Shown in pieces: positions 49,301-59,559 of a stretch of DNA of 64,000 bases. The stretch lies in assembly GCA_026874595.1 (NCBI GenBank), contig CM049316.1, positions 19,429,839 to 19,493,838 on the forward strand, written 5' to 3'. Positions within the stretch are counted from its first letter, which is position 1. Every line of letters begins with the position of its first letter. Under the pieces are notes generated by a model. That model was not told the origin of the DNA. It worked only from the letters and a program-made list of their open reading frames with translations, and ran no database searches. This stretch comes from Sipunculus nudus (lineage: Eukaryota > Annelida > Sipuncula > Golfingiida > Sipunculidae). Made by a program: the position numbers and the translations under genes.

Positions 49301-51618
49301 GGAACATGCAATACGATAACTATATATATATAGTCCGTTCCAGTACCCCTTTCCACCTGCTTTTTCGCGTTTATTTATTTTTTTAACGAATCAAAGAACG
49401 CCAAAACGTTCTGACCTTAGGGCAGAAAGAGGAAAAGCGTAATTAACTACTAGTATTATGGAAACAAATAGCCTACTTTATGTTATTTTCCTGTAAACAA
49501 TTTAAAACCATTATGAGTAACTAGTCTATTCTGTAACGACATCTTGCCACTAATCTGTGAAATGGGCCTATCAGGGAATAGTGATGACGTCATAATAGAC
49601 GTGACGTACCAAAAAGACACCAACATTCACGGGATCAAGAGCTGCTGACCCCTGTTTACAGCGAGGCTTGTATTCTCCGCGTGCACGCGCTTTACTGTTA
49701 CGTCATATTAATTTATATCCATACCCAAGATTGTTAACCAATGGCCACTTATTAGGGACGCCATGAACCACGGATATTTATGAGACATGTCAACCAGGCC
49801 GTAAAGTAAATAATATTGAAATCGTGAGTAGGTAAGGTACCAAAAATTACGCTTTTGCCACTTTATGCCATTGGTGTAAATTTTGTTTGGCAAGTTTGTC
49901 TTATGTAGTGATAATCGCGAAAAATCAGGTGGACAAGGGGTGTGGAACGGACTATAAGTCACAGTTCTGTGCTGACAGGCTGACTCCGTGAGACTTGTTG
50001 GATTTGGTGAACAGTTACGCAGACATATCAACGTCCAGACATAACTACTCGCAATATTGATGAAGTGCAATTTCTAATGTCCACTAAGAGCAGTAAATAT
50101 TCATAGAAGTTTACAACTGTCGCCTACAGATAACAAGAGGATATCGGGATTGTAAATACATTTTTATTCCATTTGCTGCAGTTATACATAAGTTAATACA
50201 GGAGGAAATCGACTGCTCCTAGAGACCAAGACAAAGAATTAATTAAAACACGCACACGTAAAGAAAATGACAAATTACAACAATTCATTACACCTTAGAT
50301 TACACTACTTTTATATTTACCAGCGACACTTTTGGGGATTGTTTAGAAAGGCAGCTTTATGCTCGCTGTCCAAAACTTGCAGATATAGGCTAACCTATCC
50401 CTGGTTGCCTGGAGCATCATTGGCGTGGTGAGATATGTTTATCCCGGACTTTAATCCGTGTTGTTCCTGCGGCCAGCATGCACCGCGATTCAGGCCGCAA
50501 ATCTGACCTAACGGACAGTAACACAATGTTCAGACATGTATCCTCACAGCTACAGGTAAAAAGAAGACGTTATATATGCTATGAAGGTGCTCTATTAATC
50601 ATAATCATGGTATTATTTACATTATGTACAATAACAAATAATAGTATCGATTTAATACATAGGAGGCCTATATAATAATACCTTAACAAAATCTGTGGAA
50701 TGTCCTGCAACACAAATAAATATTAACTGAAGCGGAAACATCCAGTCCAAGTGGGTGATCACAAGATGTTCATCGTTGTTCACAAATAAATCCGATTCTG
50801 AGTGTAACAGAAGTCCATGGGGGTTCACTCTTTATAAAGTTCATGTCAGGTCCGCCGAAGATTAACGCTAAAAAAAAATCCACAAGTTCATGTTACGCTG
50901 TTGGGAGTTGACAGCAGCCAAGATAGCCCGAAGAAGTAAAAACGCCCTATAGGAGCGTTTTGAGTGTTACTCATATAATTATATAGGGCAATTCATGTCA
51001 CTTGACCAGTTATGGACCATTGCCCGCAGGTAATCTTCTGGTTGTTTGGCTCAAATAACGAAAACAATTACGAACGGGGTCGCCCAGACGTAAAGACCAT
51101 AGGGGGAGATCCAAGCGGGGGACACCAATCGAAATCGAGAGACGGCTTCAGTCGCATTAATACTGTGGTTGCCTTTTTGTTCGCGAGGGTTTTAATTTCG
51201 CGATATTCGCGATTGGGAAATAATCGCGAAAATGAAACCCTCGGGAATAATAGGCCAATTGAGTATGTCCTTCTTATATAAATATATATACACTACATAT
51301 ATATATAGTGTAGCCAATACTTGTATGTGAATAGGTAAGAACAGTGAGAAATTTTATGATAAAATTCATCCATGGAGATATAGGGAAAACGTTCCCTTAG
51401 ATTTGATTTACTCTGTATGTGCTGTGTGTACGGGCCCATCGTTATATGAGAAGAATATAACAAACTCATCACTTCTTTCATTTTATGATACACACAGGTA
51501 TTGCTTTGCCAAAGATTTGATATAGGTTCTGGTGAGATCGCGAAAATGAAACCCTCGCGAAACATTAAAAATGGAGCAATCGCGTAAATTCAGCCTCGCG
51601 AATATGAAGCCAACCACA

Positions 51619-51707
<89 letters not shown>

Positions 51708-54700
51708 TCAATTGCCTTTGTCAAACATTTCGGCTCCGTCCCCTCTCTCAGTCTCCGATATCGACCAATATGACAATATCCTATTTGTTGTTGATTTTTG
51801 CAAGTCCAGTGCTAATTAGGCCTAGAACAGGTTTCAATGTACAGTGAGAAGTTACGTTTTCTTTTGAATCTAAAATTGTTAAGCCTGAGTAAACGTTGGC
51901 TTTTTGCATGAGAGTTGGTTGGGATAGATTAAACAAAAACATGATTCACTATAAAGCATATATGTATATATGATTGTGCATCTAAGTTCTAATTTTGAGT
52001 TACTTAAAAACCCAATAGTTTTTCTTTTTTTTTAAAGTATTTGCTTCATCTTACAATGAAAGCTCTTTGATGTGGGCACCAATTGGGACTGAGCAAAGTT
52101 GTCCACTGTATAGAGATTCACATTTAATGGACGTTATTTTGACATCATGAATAAAAGAGAGATAAAAAAATTAGATTTTCGCAAACTGCCTATTATCATA
52201 TATTAAGGTGCTTACGTTTTTGAGGGGCCAGTAAAGAGAGATTCCAAGGTACTTGAACTAAATATTTATTCAAGGACTTGAAAGTTAACCAAGTCGACTG
52301 CGCATACATATCCTGTTTACATTTTTTTTCAGAAGAGGACTGTCGAACTCTGGAGGGAATGTGGTACAACACCCGGGGATCTGACATGAACATTACGCAT
52401 GCGCCGGACGGAACATTTACTGGAAAGTACCGAACTGCAGTGGAGCGGGAAGAAGGGGCCGCAGGAAATAGCACCCATTCACCATTGTTTGGCAAGGACA
52501 ATTTAATTTTACGATTCTATATTTCGGAAATCATTGAACATCCATTAATGCATATGTCTTCATTATTAATTTCGGTAAACCGCTATTGCATATCAGCGCC
52601 ATCTTGTGTGCATTTAGTGAAATACATAACGTTTGAGTAAGGCATTTAAACGTATACTCCTGTTAGGGCCCTGCGTGGGCTGAAAAATTGAACCCGCACC
52701 CGCCCCGCATCATGCCCTGTCAGCCTGCAGCCCGTCCCGCAATCAAAGAAATAAATTCAGCCCGCCCCGCCCCGCAGTTACTATGATTCTTTCAGCCCGC
52801 ACCCGCCCCGCGAAATTTTCTTTCAGCCCGCACCCGCCCCGCCCCGCCCCGAGTTTTTTAAGTTTCCGGCCCGCAGTCCAGCCCGCAAAATAATTAAAAA
52901 TAGTTTTCGGATCCAAAGGTTTACATATCAAAATATTTTACAGCACATATATAAGACACGCTTATTATTAATATATATAAAATGTTTGTTGATTGGAATG
53001 AAAAATTAATTTAATACGTTTTTGCAATAATTCAAACCATAATTCATGAAATATTTTTAAAGACATGTTTGATTGGTTAGGTGGATTTAATTTATAGATA
53101 ATGATTTAACACACCTTAAATATGTTTTCATATTTTACAGGGGAAATAAACAAACCTTTGGTTTATTGTCTGTTTTTACTTAAATATATAAAAAAAAGTA
53201 AAGAAAAAATTAGACTTCTTCAAAGTATTTGTACCCAAAGTGACCCTTTAGAATAGTATTGGCTAATCACAAGCCATCAAACTAACGAGATGTGTTGCTG
53301 GTTAAATTTATTCAGTCATAATCTGCTAATTAGCTAAAACTGAGACTGTTTGATCAGGTCAAGGGAGTACAGGGGTAGTCTGACTGTTGTGGCTTAAGGT
53401 TCAGGATGTTCATTGATATCTTGAAATGGCCAGAGCCTTGTTTCTTATAGCAATCATCAACACATTATGCTGTGACCAAGCAGGGATTTGACAAGCCAGT
53501 GGCCAGTGTCATTTACAATTAGCCAGCACATGGAATTGCAATTAGATAAGGAGTCCACCTTAGGCTTTGTGCAGTTCCAGGTCAATTGAGTTACCAACAG
53601 AGCCAGCTGTAGCCAGACACTGTCTATTACAAGATCAAAGGTAATCAAGCCCTTGCTTCACTCCCAGCCATATTATGTAATATGTGAGACCTGACACAAG
53701 TACAGGGTTACAGTCCTTATACAACATCAGGCCAGGTAACTTTATACAAAGTTATGACCAGCTCCCATTGCAAAAACAATTGTTTAAAGTCTATATTTCA
53801 GATTAAGGATGCACCATCTATTTTGTATAACAAATTGATGTTATACCTAGAAAAGACACATTTGCATAGTGTTGTTACAACTATCAGTCAGAATAAGGGG
53901 TTATAACAGGAATAAATTAATTTGTTTCCAAATTTACAACACCTGAAAACATTTTATACAAAAATACCAATTTCTTCAAATGATATTTTTTAAGTACAAT
54001 TTTATATTCATGTTTTACTGAACTGCCAGATCATCAACCCGCAGCCCGCCCCGCACAGATGTCATTTAGGCCCGCCCCGCCCCGCCCCGCACTTTCTTAG
54101 ATGTAGCCCGCCCCGCCCCGCAAAGATTCCTATGCGGGGGCCCGCGGGGGACCGCGGGCTGCGGTCCCCCGCGGGCTGCGGGTCAAAACCCGCCCCGCGC
54201 AGGGCCCTAACTCCTGTACATTTGAGTGGATTGCCAACGAGAATATATAACGTTTCATTTCGTTGAGCTGAAATATTATTAAAACTAACGTTTCATCGAA
54301 AAGACAGATATCTTAAACTTCTAAATCGTTCAACGTTTGGATACTAGATCGCAATGAGAAGCAAAAGAGGTAATTGCCGTAAATAACAATTATTGTGTTC
54401 AAAGGTACCCCATTGAAAATGAACAAATGCACACATATTAAATTAAAAACATTAATCTGCAGTTAACACATATAGCGTCCTCTCAATCAATTCTGTAAGG
54501 CTGGGTCTTTGGACAAATGCTCGCACACAGCTATATAATGTTTATCTGAACTTACTGAAGTTGACAGAAAACCCTCTTAACTTTAGGAATGGCCGTTTGT
54601 CTGTCACCTGTCCAGACACACGCCAGTTCTTTAGCAGAGCACTAATCGTATCCATAGACCTAGAGAGTTCCGGCCTGACACCAGGGCAGGTCGTCTAATG

Positions 54701-55851
54701 GGAATCCTGATATTGTATTCCGGTCTATATATTCGGAGCTGCGGGATAAATCAGTGTATCTGAGCTTTCAGTGTTACTTTTTTTTACAGAAAATCAAGGA
54801 CGTTATTGCTTTATTGGTGGCTCTATTTTATTAATTTCTATACTTTTAATTCTAATCGTCTTGGTGCGAATAGAATGTTCCATAAAAATATAAAGAATAA
54901 ATGTTCATCATCCAAATATATTAACTCTGTTATCATGCAAAACATGAAAGAAACAAAACTGATATGTTCTTCTCAGGCGAATACATTGTCAATAAACTCG
55001 TCGACTAGGTATTTTATAACTGAACTTTCTGCTGTAGAAAATAAGATTGTTCAGGAAACACCGCAAATTTTTCCAGTATTTTGAAAATTTATTGATTTGC
55101 GGAGTAGTGTTATCCTAGGCATCTAATATTTATCATTATAAGTAAATACTATTTAACGACATGCTAGCCTCCTGAGAGCTTCTGAACACGTGCAACTGCT
55201 GTTTGTCCAACAGTGTACTACTATGAGCAATATGCTCTAAGACGCCATGACAACTGTTGTATATCCGATACATATTACTGCATGTCTTTGTTCTTTTACT
55301 TTTTATTTTCTTAAAACGACAAAAATATGTCGACAAAAAATTTGAGTACAATTAGCAAATCAGCCACAACGATCTACGCATGGTCACTAATGTTGTAATC
55401 CTGGTATTTTGTTCTGTTTTAACCATATAAGTGATATACCTTCAGGCACCAGAGGTGACCAAAAGCCAGGCGGCGTTGTCGGGTTCACAGTATTGTGGAG
55501 AGATGGCGCTTCAGTCACAGTATGGACAGGTACAACATGATCACAGCCAAACACAAAATTCAATACGAAAATCCCTATAATCTGTATCATCATAGACTGT
55601 TGACCAGTTTTCATCTCTTTACACGACATAATAGGTTATGGCAACAGGAGAATTACCCCCATACAATTACACCCCGGTCAATTACCCCTGTCGTATAAAA
55701 TATGTTTTAAATTAACCATTATGCAGAATGAAGCTCCATAAGATATATATTGCGCATATTCTGTACTGTTGACATAATAAATTTTAAAATGCTTTATTTT
55801 GTTAATAAATGGAAGAGAGGCGTGTCTACCAGTTACGATAATAGAGGATAT

Positions 55852-55891
<40 letters not shown>

Positions 55892-58251
55892 TAATAATAA
55901 TAATAGTAATAATAGTTATAATAATAATAATAATAATAATAATATAGTATATAATAATTTGATTTTATACCATATGTAATTAGGTTTAAATTTTTTAATT
56001 ATATAGTTGCGGTCTTTTTATTTGAATTATGTTTGTTATGAGCTGTTTATTTTTTATTTCTTACAATCAGAATATGCAGACAAGCCTAGTGTACTTTTTT
56101 ATGTATAACATGGGGGTAATTGTCCAAGGGCATTTGTCTGATCTTGTCTCGAGTTGGGGGTAATCGAAGGGAGAAGTTGTCCGGGGGTAATTGTCACAGG
56201 GGGTAATTGTCTGGAGGGGGGGGGGGTTATGGTCATGGTGGCAATTTTGTGGGTTGGGGGGGGGGGGAGGGGATAATAGACGGCGAAAATTGTCTGGGGG
56301 TAGTTGTGTGTGGGGTAGTTGTCCTTCATCCATAGATTATGCAATTCTATCCATCAAGACAGAGTTTTGTGAATACTATGTTTTCAGTCGGACGCCGCCA
56401 TCGTCGTGTAGGATTCCGGAGAACTCCTCCGTAACCACTGGAGAGAATTTTATGACACCCGGAATTATGATCGGGACCGATGTGAACTGTGCGCCATCAT
56501 TTTTGGGTTGACCTCTGACCTTTCCTCCCTGCGTACATATGTGCGTCTGTTTTAACACATAAACCCTCATATCCTGGGTCTCGTTTGAAAACGGGATGAA
56601 ATTGTGCCTGAGTATAGCTCTTGAATAGCTATTTATCATATTTATCATACACAAAACTGGTAACGCGTTCTAGAACCATTTTTGGTCTGAGTTCATCTGT
56701 TTGTCTGTTTAGGTTAAAAAATCACTTATAAATCGACAGTGTTTTTTACTTATCCGCCTGAAATATGGATGGGTATACATCTTGGATATATATTTCGTTG
56801 AGTTGGCGGCTGGCGACAGGAATATAGACCCTACATAGCTCTACAGGGTATATAAATTTGGTGGCCCAAACTGCAACCATGCATTTTTGCATGGTGCCTA
56901 TCTATTCATCTGCCTAGGGTAAAACTCACTCATATCTCAGCAGTTTTTGACTTATTCATCTGAAATTTTGCATGTGTATACATCCTGGATAGGTTTCTCG
57001 GTCAAATGGCAGGTGGCGCTACCTGCAATCATGTTTACGTGCCAGACATCCATGCAAAAATGCAACACATCTCACTTACCACTCAATCCATGCCTTACTT
57101 CACTCATACGACTCTGATTTCGGCGGATACACGTAGTCGATTGTTGACTATCCATATTCTGGTTAATATTTTATTATCAACCTATAACAGGTTCAATATG
57201 TGTGTGTTTACAATGAATAGTTTAGGTCAATATTATCATCGAATCAAGTGTTAGGCTTCATATCAAATAACTACTCAATATATGTATTCTAATTTCATTT
57301 CTCACACACATTAAAACATTAAACACGCATATGTATACACATGCCTTTCATCAACGCTTGTTCTCGGATACAATCAGAATGGTTCCTTCATATCCGCTGT
57401 TCTTATGTGTCTTTTATTTTATTTCGCATGAATAAAGACATGTCAATCCATGCACGAAATTTTATTAAAGGGAAAACTGGACATGCATAACGTGATCATG
57501 CATTGCTTTAAGACTGCTTCCTTTTAACTAAGGACAGTGTCATGTCTGCAATGGCAAGGAGGTTTTGAAGATGAGCTGGCTTATAAGGTCGCGACAATCT
57601 TCCTGCGTCGACGTCTGGAAAGCCACGATGATTGGACAGGCTAATTTTTATCGAGAGGAACAGGTGGCCATTAGGCAGTCGGCAGAGACAGGAATCACGG
57701 TATGCACTTTCCATTTAATGAACAGCTGTTTGTTTTCAGCAACATATAATATATTGTTTATAATATATCTGCCAGTAACCTAACAATAACGCAATAAAAT
57801 GAAAAAATAATACTTAACTTTTTTTATAGGGAGAGGATGACAGGACACGCGAGGTGATGGGATTCAACGTTTCACCTCTAGGTAAGATTCTGGATTTATG
57901 TAATGTTTTGGTCTCCAGACTTGGTAACACATTGTAATGGTCTTAATCACGTGGATTTTACACAACGTATGATATCGATATTTTAAGATATGTTAACCTC
58001 CATCAAAGCAAGCAGGATAAGCACTGCACATATGTGCATCCGGATTTATTCTGCAGGAGAGCTTGAACTGTCAGACGTTCTTTTCAAAATTTAAAATAAT
58101 ATATAAGGCTGTTAAAATTGCACTTCTAATAAATAAAATATTCATGTTATTATAATAGATACACAAGACTCCTGCTCTTTTAATGGATTCTGGTATAATG
58201 ATGCTGGCTCAGAAATGTTACTCACCCACCACTCTAACCGCTCCATCAGAG
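46311..58251 (+). CDS. Avidin-family secreted protein, tandem domains (3' partial)
   Basis: Six exons join in frame to 205 codons: 46311-46371, 52333-52491, 55446-55529, 57533-57699, 57830-57881 and 58159-58251. Residues 1-20 are a signal peptide. Residues 24-142 form a full avidin domain, the eight-stranded barrel that binds biotin outside the cell. Residues 143-179 are a linker. Residues 180-205 open a second avidin domain that leaves the window. Biotin-contact positions kept in domain 1 are Asn33 (avidin N12), Ser37 (S16), Tyr53 (Y33), Thr55 (T35), Ser96 (S75), Thr98 (T77), Trp100 (F79; Trp in streptavidin), Trp117 (W97) and Trp130 (W110). Ala138 replaces N118. Cys24 and Cys104 match the avidin disulfide. 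N40-I-T and N66-S-T are glycosylation sites. Family assignment is firm; ligand and affinity are not known. Confidence 0.9.
46461..48020 (-). mobile_element. Decayed CR1/L2-like non-LTR retrotransposon in avidin intron 1
   Basis: Read on the minus strand: the RT finger region near 47960-47820 (PLLKKK..NPEEFKNFRPISNL followed by SFLSK), then 47686-47438 (LLDLSEAFDNIDHSILLSQL and a FGVPEGSVLGP motif), then a gap where the YADD box should be. Next comes 47105-46917 (MCNSLLVGLPSYLLDTLQ..VQTSA), then WNTLPSNVR-like sequence at about 46700. The 3' end has the AGCGC.TTATTGAAGTATAGG form and an (ATT)n tail at 46461-46482. Stops and deletions make it inactive; it is antisense to the avidin gene. Confidence 0.8.
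48200..48545 (+). mobile_element. tRNA-derived SINE in avidin intron 1
   Basis: The head (about 48205-48275) looks like a decayed tRNA: an A-box-like AAGCTAAGCGGTA, an anticodon-arm region, and a perfect B box GGTTCGATCCC (48251-48261). A non-tRNA body follows with CCTCCACCTCTCG and TTTCCGGAGACC words. It lacks intact tRNA stems and so is not a working tRNA gene. The exact 3' end is uncertain. Confidence 0.6.
48546..50470. other. Intron 1 of the avidin gene; only short motifs
   Basis: No exons or elements recognised. A perfect CRE palindrome TGACGTCA lies at 49585-49592, with a further GTGACGTA word ten bases on and a TTACGTCA word at 49701, a loose cluster that might mark an intronic regulatory region or promoter. 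Confidence 0.3.
50478..50675 (+). CDS. Possible small membrane protein or first exon, 65 codons
   Basis: ATG in the context CCAGCATGC. The N-terminal part is hydrophilic (MHRDSGRKSDLTDSNTMFRH), then KRRR and a hydrophobic stretch (ALLIIIMVLFTLCTI) that could span a membrane. Alternatively CAG|GTAAAA at 50555 would end it as a first exon after 26 codons. It lies within avidin intron 1 on the same strand. No family recognised; may be chance. Confidence 0.2.
   Translation: MHRDSGRKSDLTDSNTMFRHVSSQLQVKRRRYICYEGALLIIIMVLFTLCTITNNSIDLIHRRPI
51163..51619. mobile_element. TA-flanked MITE in avidin intron 1
   Basis: Ends CTGTGGTTG and CAACCACAG are perfect 9-bp inverted repeats flanked by TA (51161-51162 and 51620-51621). 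Longer similarity continues inward through TTCGCGAGG and TTTCGCGA words on both sides. The 457-bp body has no coding. TA duplication suggests Tc1/mariner-type transposition. The right flank is the start of a long (TA)n run. Confidence 0.8.
51620..51704. repeat. (TA)n microsatellite
   Basis: About 42 TA units directly beside the right end of the TA-flanked MITE. Confidence 0.97.
52333..52491 (+). CDS. Avidin-like gene exon 2: strands 1-4 of domain 1
   Basis: The acceptor TTTTTTTTCAG is strong. The peptide contains EDCRTLEGMWYNTRGSDMN (avidin CSLTGKWTNDLGSNMT region), then DGTFTGKYRTAV (avidin EFTGTYTTAV) and THSPLF (avidin KESPLHG). The exon must end at G|GCAAGG: this is the only cut that restores the split Gly codon and the avidin-like SPLFGT join with exon 3, so a second GC donor is inferred. 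Contacts Asn33, Ser37, Tyr53 and Thr55 are here, with two N-glycosylation sequons. Confidence 0.92.
52664..54209. mobile_element. hAT-type nonautonomous element, 1546 bp, in avidin intron 2
   Basis: Ends TAGGGCCCTGCG and CGCAGGGCCCTA are perfect inverted repeats, flanked by exact 8-bp copies ACTCCTGT (52656-52663 and 54210-54217). Both subterminal regions are built of CCCGCCCCGC-type words (52680-52885 and 54035-54200), while the interior is AT-rich with no transposase frame. The GC-rich arms contrast sharply with the surrounding DNA. The family is unnamed to me; the 8-bp duplication fits hAT. Confidence 0.9.
55446..55529 (+). CDS. Avidin-like gene exon 3: strands 5-6 of domain 1
   Basis: Acceptor ACCTTCAG, 27 codons plus split codons, donor G|GTACAA. 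The peptide TRGDQKPGG then VVGFTVLWRDGASVTVWTG aligns with avidin FGFTVNWKFSESTTVFTG. Ser96 and Thr98 match avidin S75 and T77; Trp100 matches the Trp found in streptavidin. Avidin F72 and S73 are replaced by Asp and Gly. An RGD tripeptide (residues 76-78) lies in the loop before the strand. Confidence 0.92.
55640..56335. mobile_element. Candidate inverted-repeat element with AATTACCCC ends, avidin intron 3
   Basis: The left arm has GAATTACCCCC, CAATTACACCCC and CAATTACCCC words (55650-55690). The right arm (56112-56325) has the reverse, GGGGGTAATTGTC, repeated five or more times. Flanks ATAGGTTATG and ATAGATTATG may be a decayed 10-bp duplication. Between the arms lies an (AAT)n array (55855-55945). 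No coding. Confidence 0.45.
55855..55945. repeat. (AAT)n microsatellite
   Basis: ATA/AAT trinucleotides with a few substitutions. Confidence 0.95.
56735..57015. repeat. Two diverged copies of a repeat of about 200 bp
   Basis: CTTATYCRYCTGAAAT..TGCATG.GTATACATC followed by TTGGATA occurs at about 56750 and 56950, each followed by a GGCGGCTGGCGACAG or GGCAGGTGGCGCTAC word. It is related in style to the complex satellite at the right edge of the window. Confidence 0.5.
57533..57699 (+). CDS. Avidin-like gene exon 4: strands 7-8 of domain 1
   Basis: Acceptor TTTTAACTAAG, 55 codons, donor ACG|GTATGC. QCHVCNGKEVLKMSWLIRS aligns with avidin QCFIDRNGKEVLKTMWLLRS, and DVWKATMIGQANFYRE with DDWKATRVGINIFTR. 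Trp117 and Trp130 keep the biotin-lining tryptophans W97 and W110. The position of avidin N118 / streptavidin D128 is Ala138. There are extra Cys at 107 and 126 beside the conserved Cys104. Confidence 0.93.
57830..57881 (+). CDS. Avidin-like gene exon 5: linker
   Basis: Acceptor CTTTTTTTATAG, 17 codons (GEDDRTREVMGFNVSPL) and one base, donor G|GTAAGA. It follows exon 4 in phase 0 across a 130-bp intron. It is beyond the end of the usual avidin fold, acidic and polar, and probably joins the two domains. Confidence 0.75.
58159..58251 (+). CDS. Avidin-like gene exon 6: start of a second avidin domain
   Basis: After ATTATAATAG the frame reads DTQDSCSFNGFWYNDAGSEM, a second copy of the avidin N-terminal signature (C-x4-G-x-W-x-N-x3-GS), then LLTHHSNRSIR. 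The donor is G|GTAGGT (phase 1); AG|GTAAAA four bases on is an alternative. The Asn and Ser matching N12 and S16 are kept. The rest of the domain is not found before the window end, where only repeats follow, so the gene is 3' partial or the second domain is broken. Confidence 0.8.
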
Positions 58252-58309
58252 GTAGGTAAAATCAAGGTGTTATAAGAATAACTAATATTCGTGCGCGTGT
58301 GTGTTTGTG

Positions 58310-58560
58310 TGTATAGGTTCACCCTATAACTCACTCAGTTATGAACGAAATCTCATGAAATTATCAGGGCATAACGGGAATTGGAAGAAAAGACTAGATT
58401 TTGATGTGGATCCGAAACATGGTCCGGATTTAGGAATGTTATCAAGGAATTTTCACAAATGCACAGCCACTTATGTACGAAAGAAACTGGGAATATGGGC
58501 CGAATACGTGAATGAAAACACATGGCAGAGGCTTGCATTCCTTGAAATGTAGATTTCAAG
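58310..58560. repeat. Relic of a dispersed repeat
   Basis: The words CACTCAGTTATGAACGAAAT, GATTTTGATGTGGATCCG and GGCAGAGGCTTGCATTC, in this order, look like a common dispersed repeat of marine invertebrate genomes. The frame is open and an AG precedes it, but nothing in it resembles avidin. Confidence 0.4.
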
Positions 58561-58860
58561 TTCTCTACTGCCAATCTCTTCGTGCTAAGGTCATGGCTGT
58601 GTCTTTTTTATGTGTCATTACCATGTTAGTATCTGCTGGATATCGCTGGCTTACCAGTATTCACGACATATTTATCCTTTGGGGTACTCACTCAAAAAGT
58701 TAAAATTACATTTCCACTAAAGTTACGACTGATACATTTAAAATGTACATTTAGACGGACGACACATTTTTATTTTAATCACTTGTGTATGGAGGTCATA
58801 GTACACTGCCTCCCATGTCAAACCCATCCAACGAAAATGTTTTCTAGAGCTTGAGTTTTT

Positions 58861-59407
58861 TGCTTGCCGGAATCAAAGATTTCGGCAAGCATATTACTCA
58901 GTTGCGTATGTCTGTTTGTTGCTTGCCGGAATCAAAGATTTCGGCAAGCATATTGGTCAGTTGCGTATGTCTGTTTGTTTGTTTGTTTGTTTATTTGTCA
59001 CCACTCTCCTGGCCACAATTTTGCCACAATAACCTTGAAACTTACAGGGATGTTGGAAAACATAATTTCTAGGTGCCCTATTGTTTTTGGTTAATATAGG
59101 TCAACAGTTAAGGTCAAGGTCATCGAAAAACCTCGAAATTTTATTTTCCTCATAACATGGTCAAAAATGGTCGTATCAACCTCATTCTAAGATCATTTTG
59201 TTCGTCTTTCCTTTCCCCATATCATGGTATGATCAACTTTTGTTGACTTTGTGTCACCTTGTCAGTATGTCTGTCTGTTCCTCTGTTGTTGTCAATTTTG
59301 ACAACGGCCTTGATGTTCTGTCTGACATTTAGTACAGTACAGGCCACAATTTTGCAGCAATCACCTTGAAACTTTCAGAGATGATGGAGAATTAAATTTC
59401 TAGGTGC
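58861..59407 (+). repeat. Hairpin module and dispersed repeat, partner of 1-577
   Basis: Two 60-bp tandem copies each contain GCTTGCCGGAATC AAA GATTTCGGCAAGC, a hairpin with 12 bp stem and three-base loop, followed by CAGTTGCGTATGTCTGTTTG and (GTTT)n. Then comes the TGACCTTGACCTT-type repeat that matches the start of the window in inverse orientation. The hairpin occurs again at 61243-61270. Confidence 0.85.
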
Positions 59408-59559
59408 CCTATTGTTTTTGGTCAAAATAGGACAAAGGTCAAGGTCAAGGTCATCAAAACTTCTCAAAACGGTTTTTTCTTCATATCTTTGTGACTATTA
59501 GTCGTATCTACTTCAACGATAGCTCATTTTAATCGTCATTCCAAGGCCTGTCATCTGGT

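Noticed and set aside
56191-56654. Possible avidin exon near 56.4 kb (open on both strands, AG at 56388)
   Set aside because: The peptides do not resemble any avidin strand, and exons 3 and 4 already join exactly with the conserved TGQC.
57700-57780. Read-through of avidin exon 4 to a stop at 57779
   Set aside because: The GTATGC donor and the phase-matched exon 5 with a strong acceptor fit better; a retained-intron short form remains possible.
58317-58552. In-phase open frame after TGTATAG that could follow avidin exon 6
   Set aside because: No residue pattern of an avidin domain (no TGxYxTAV, no SPL), and the DNA reads like a dispersed repeat; the phase match is probably chance.
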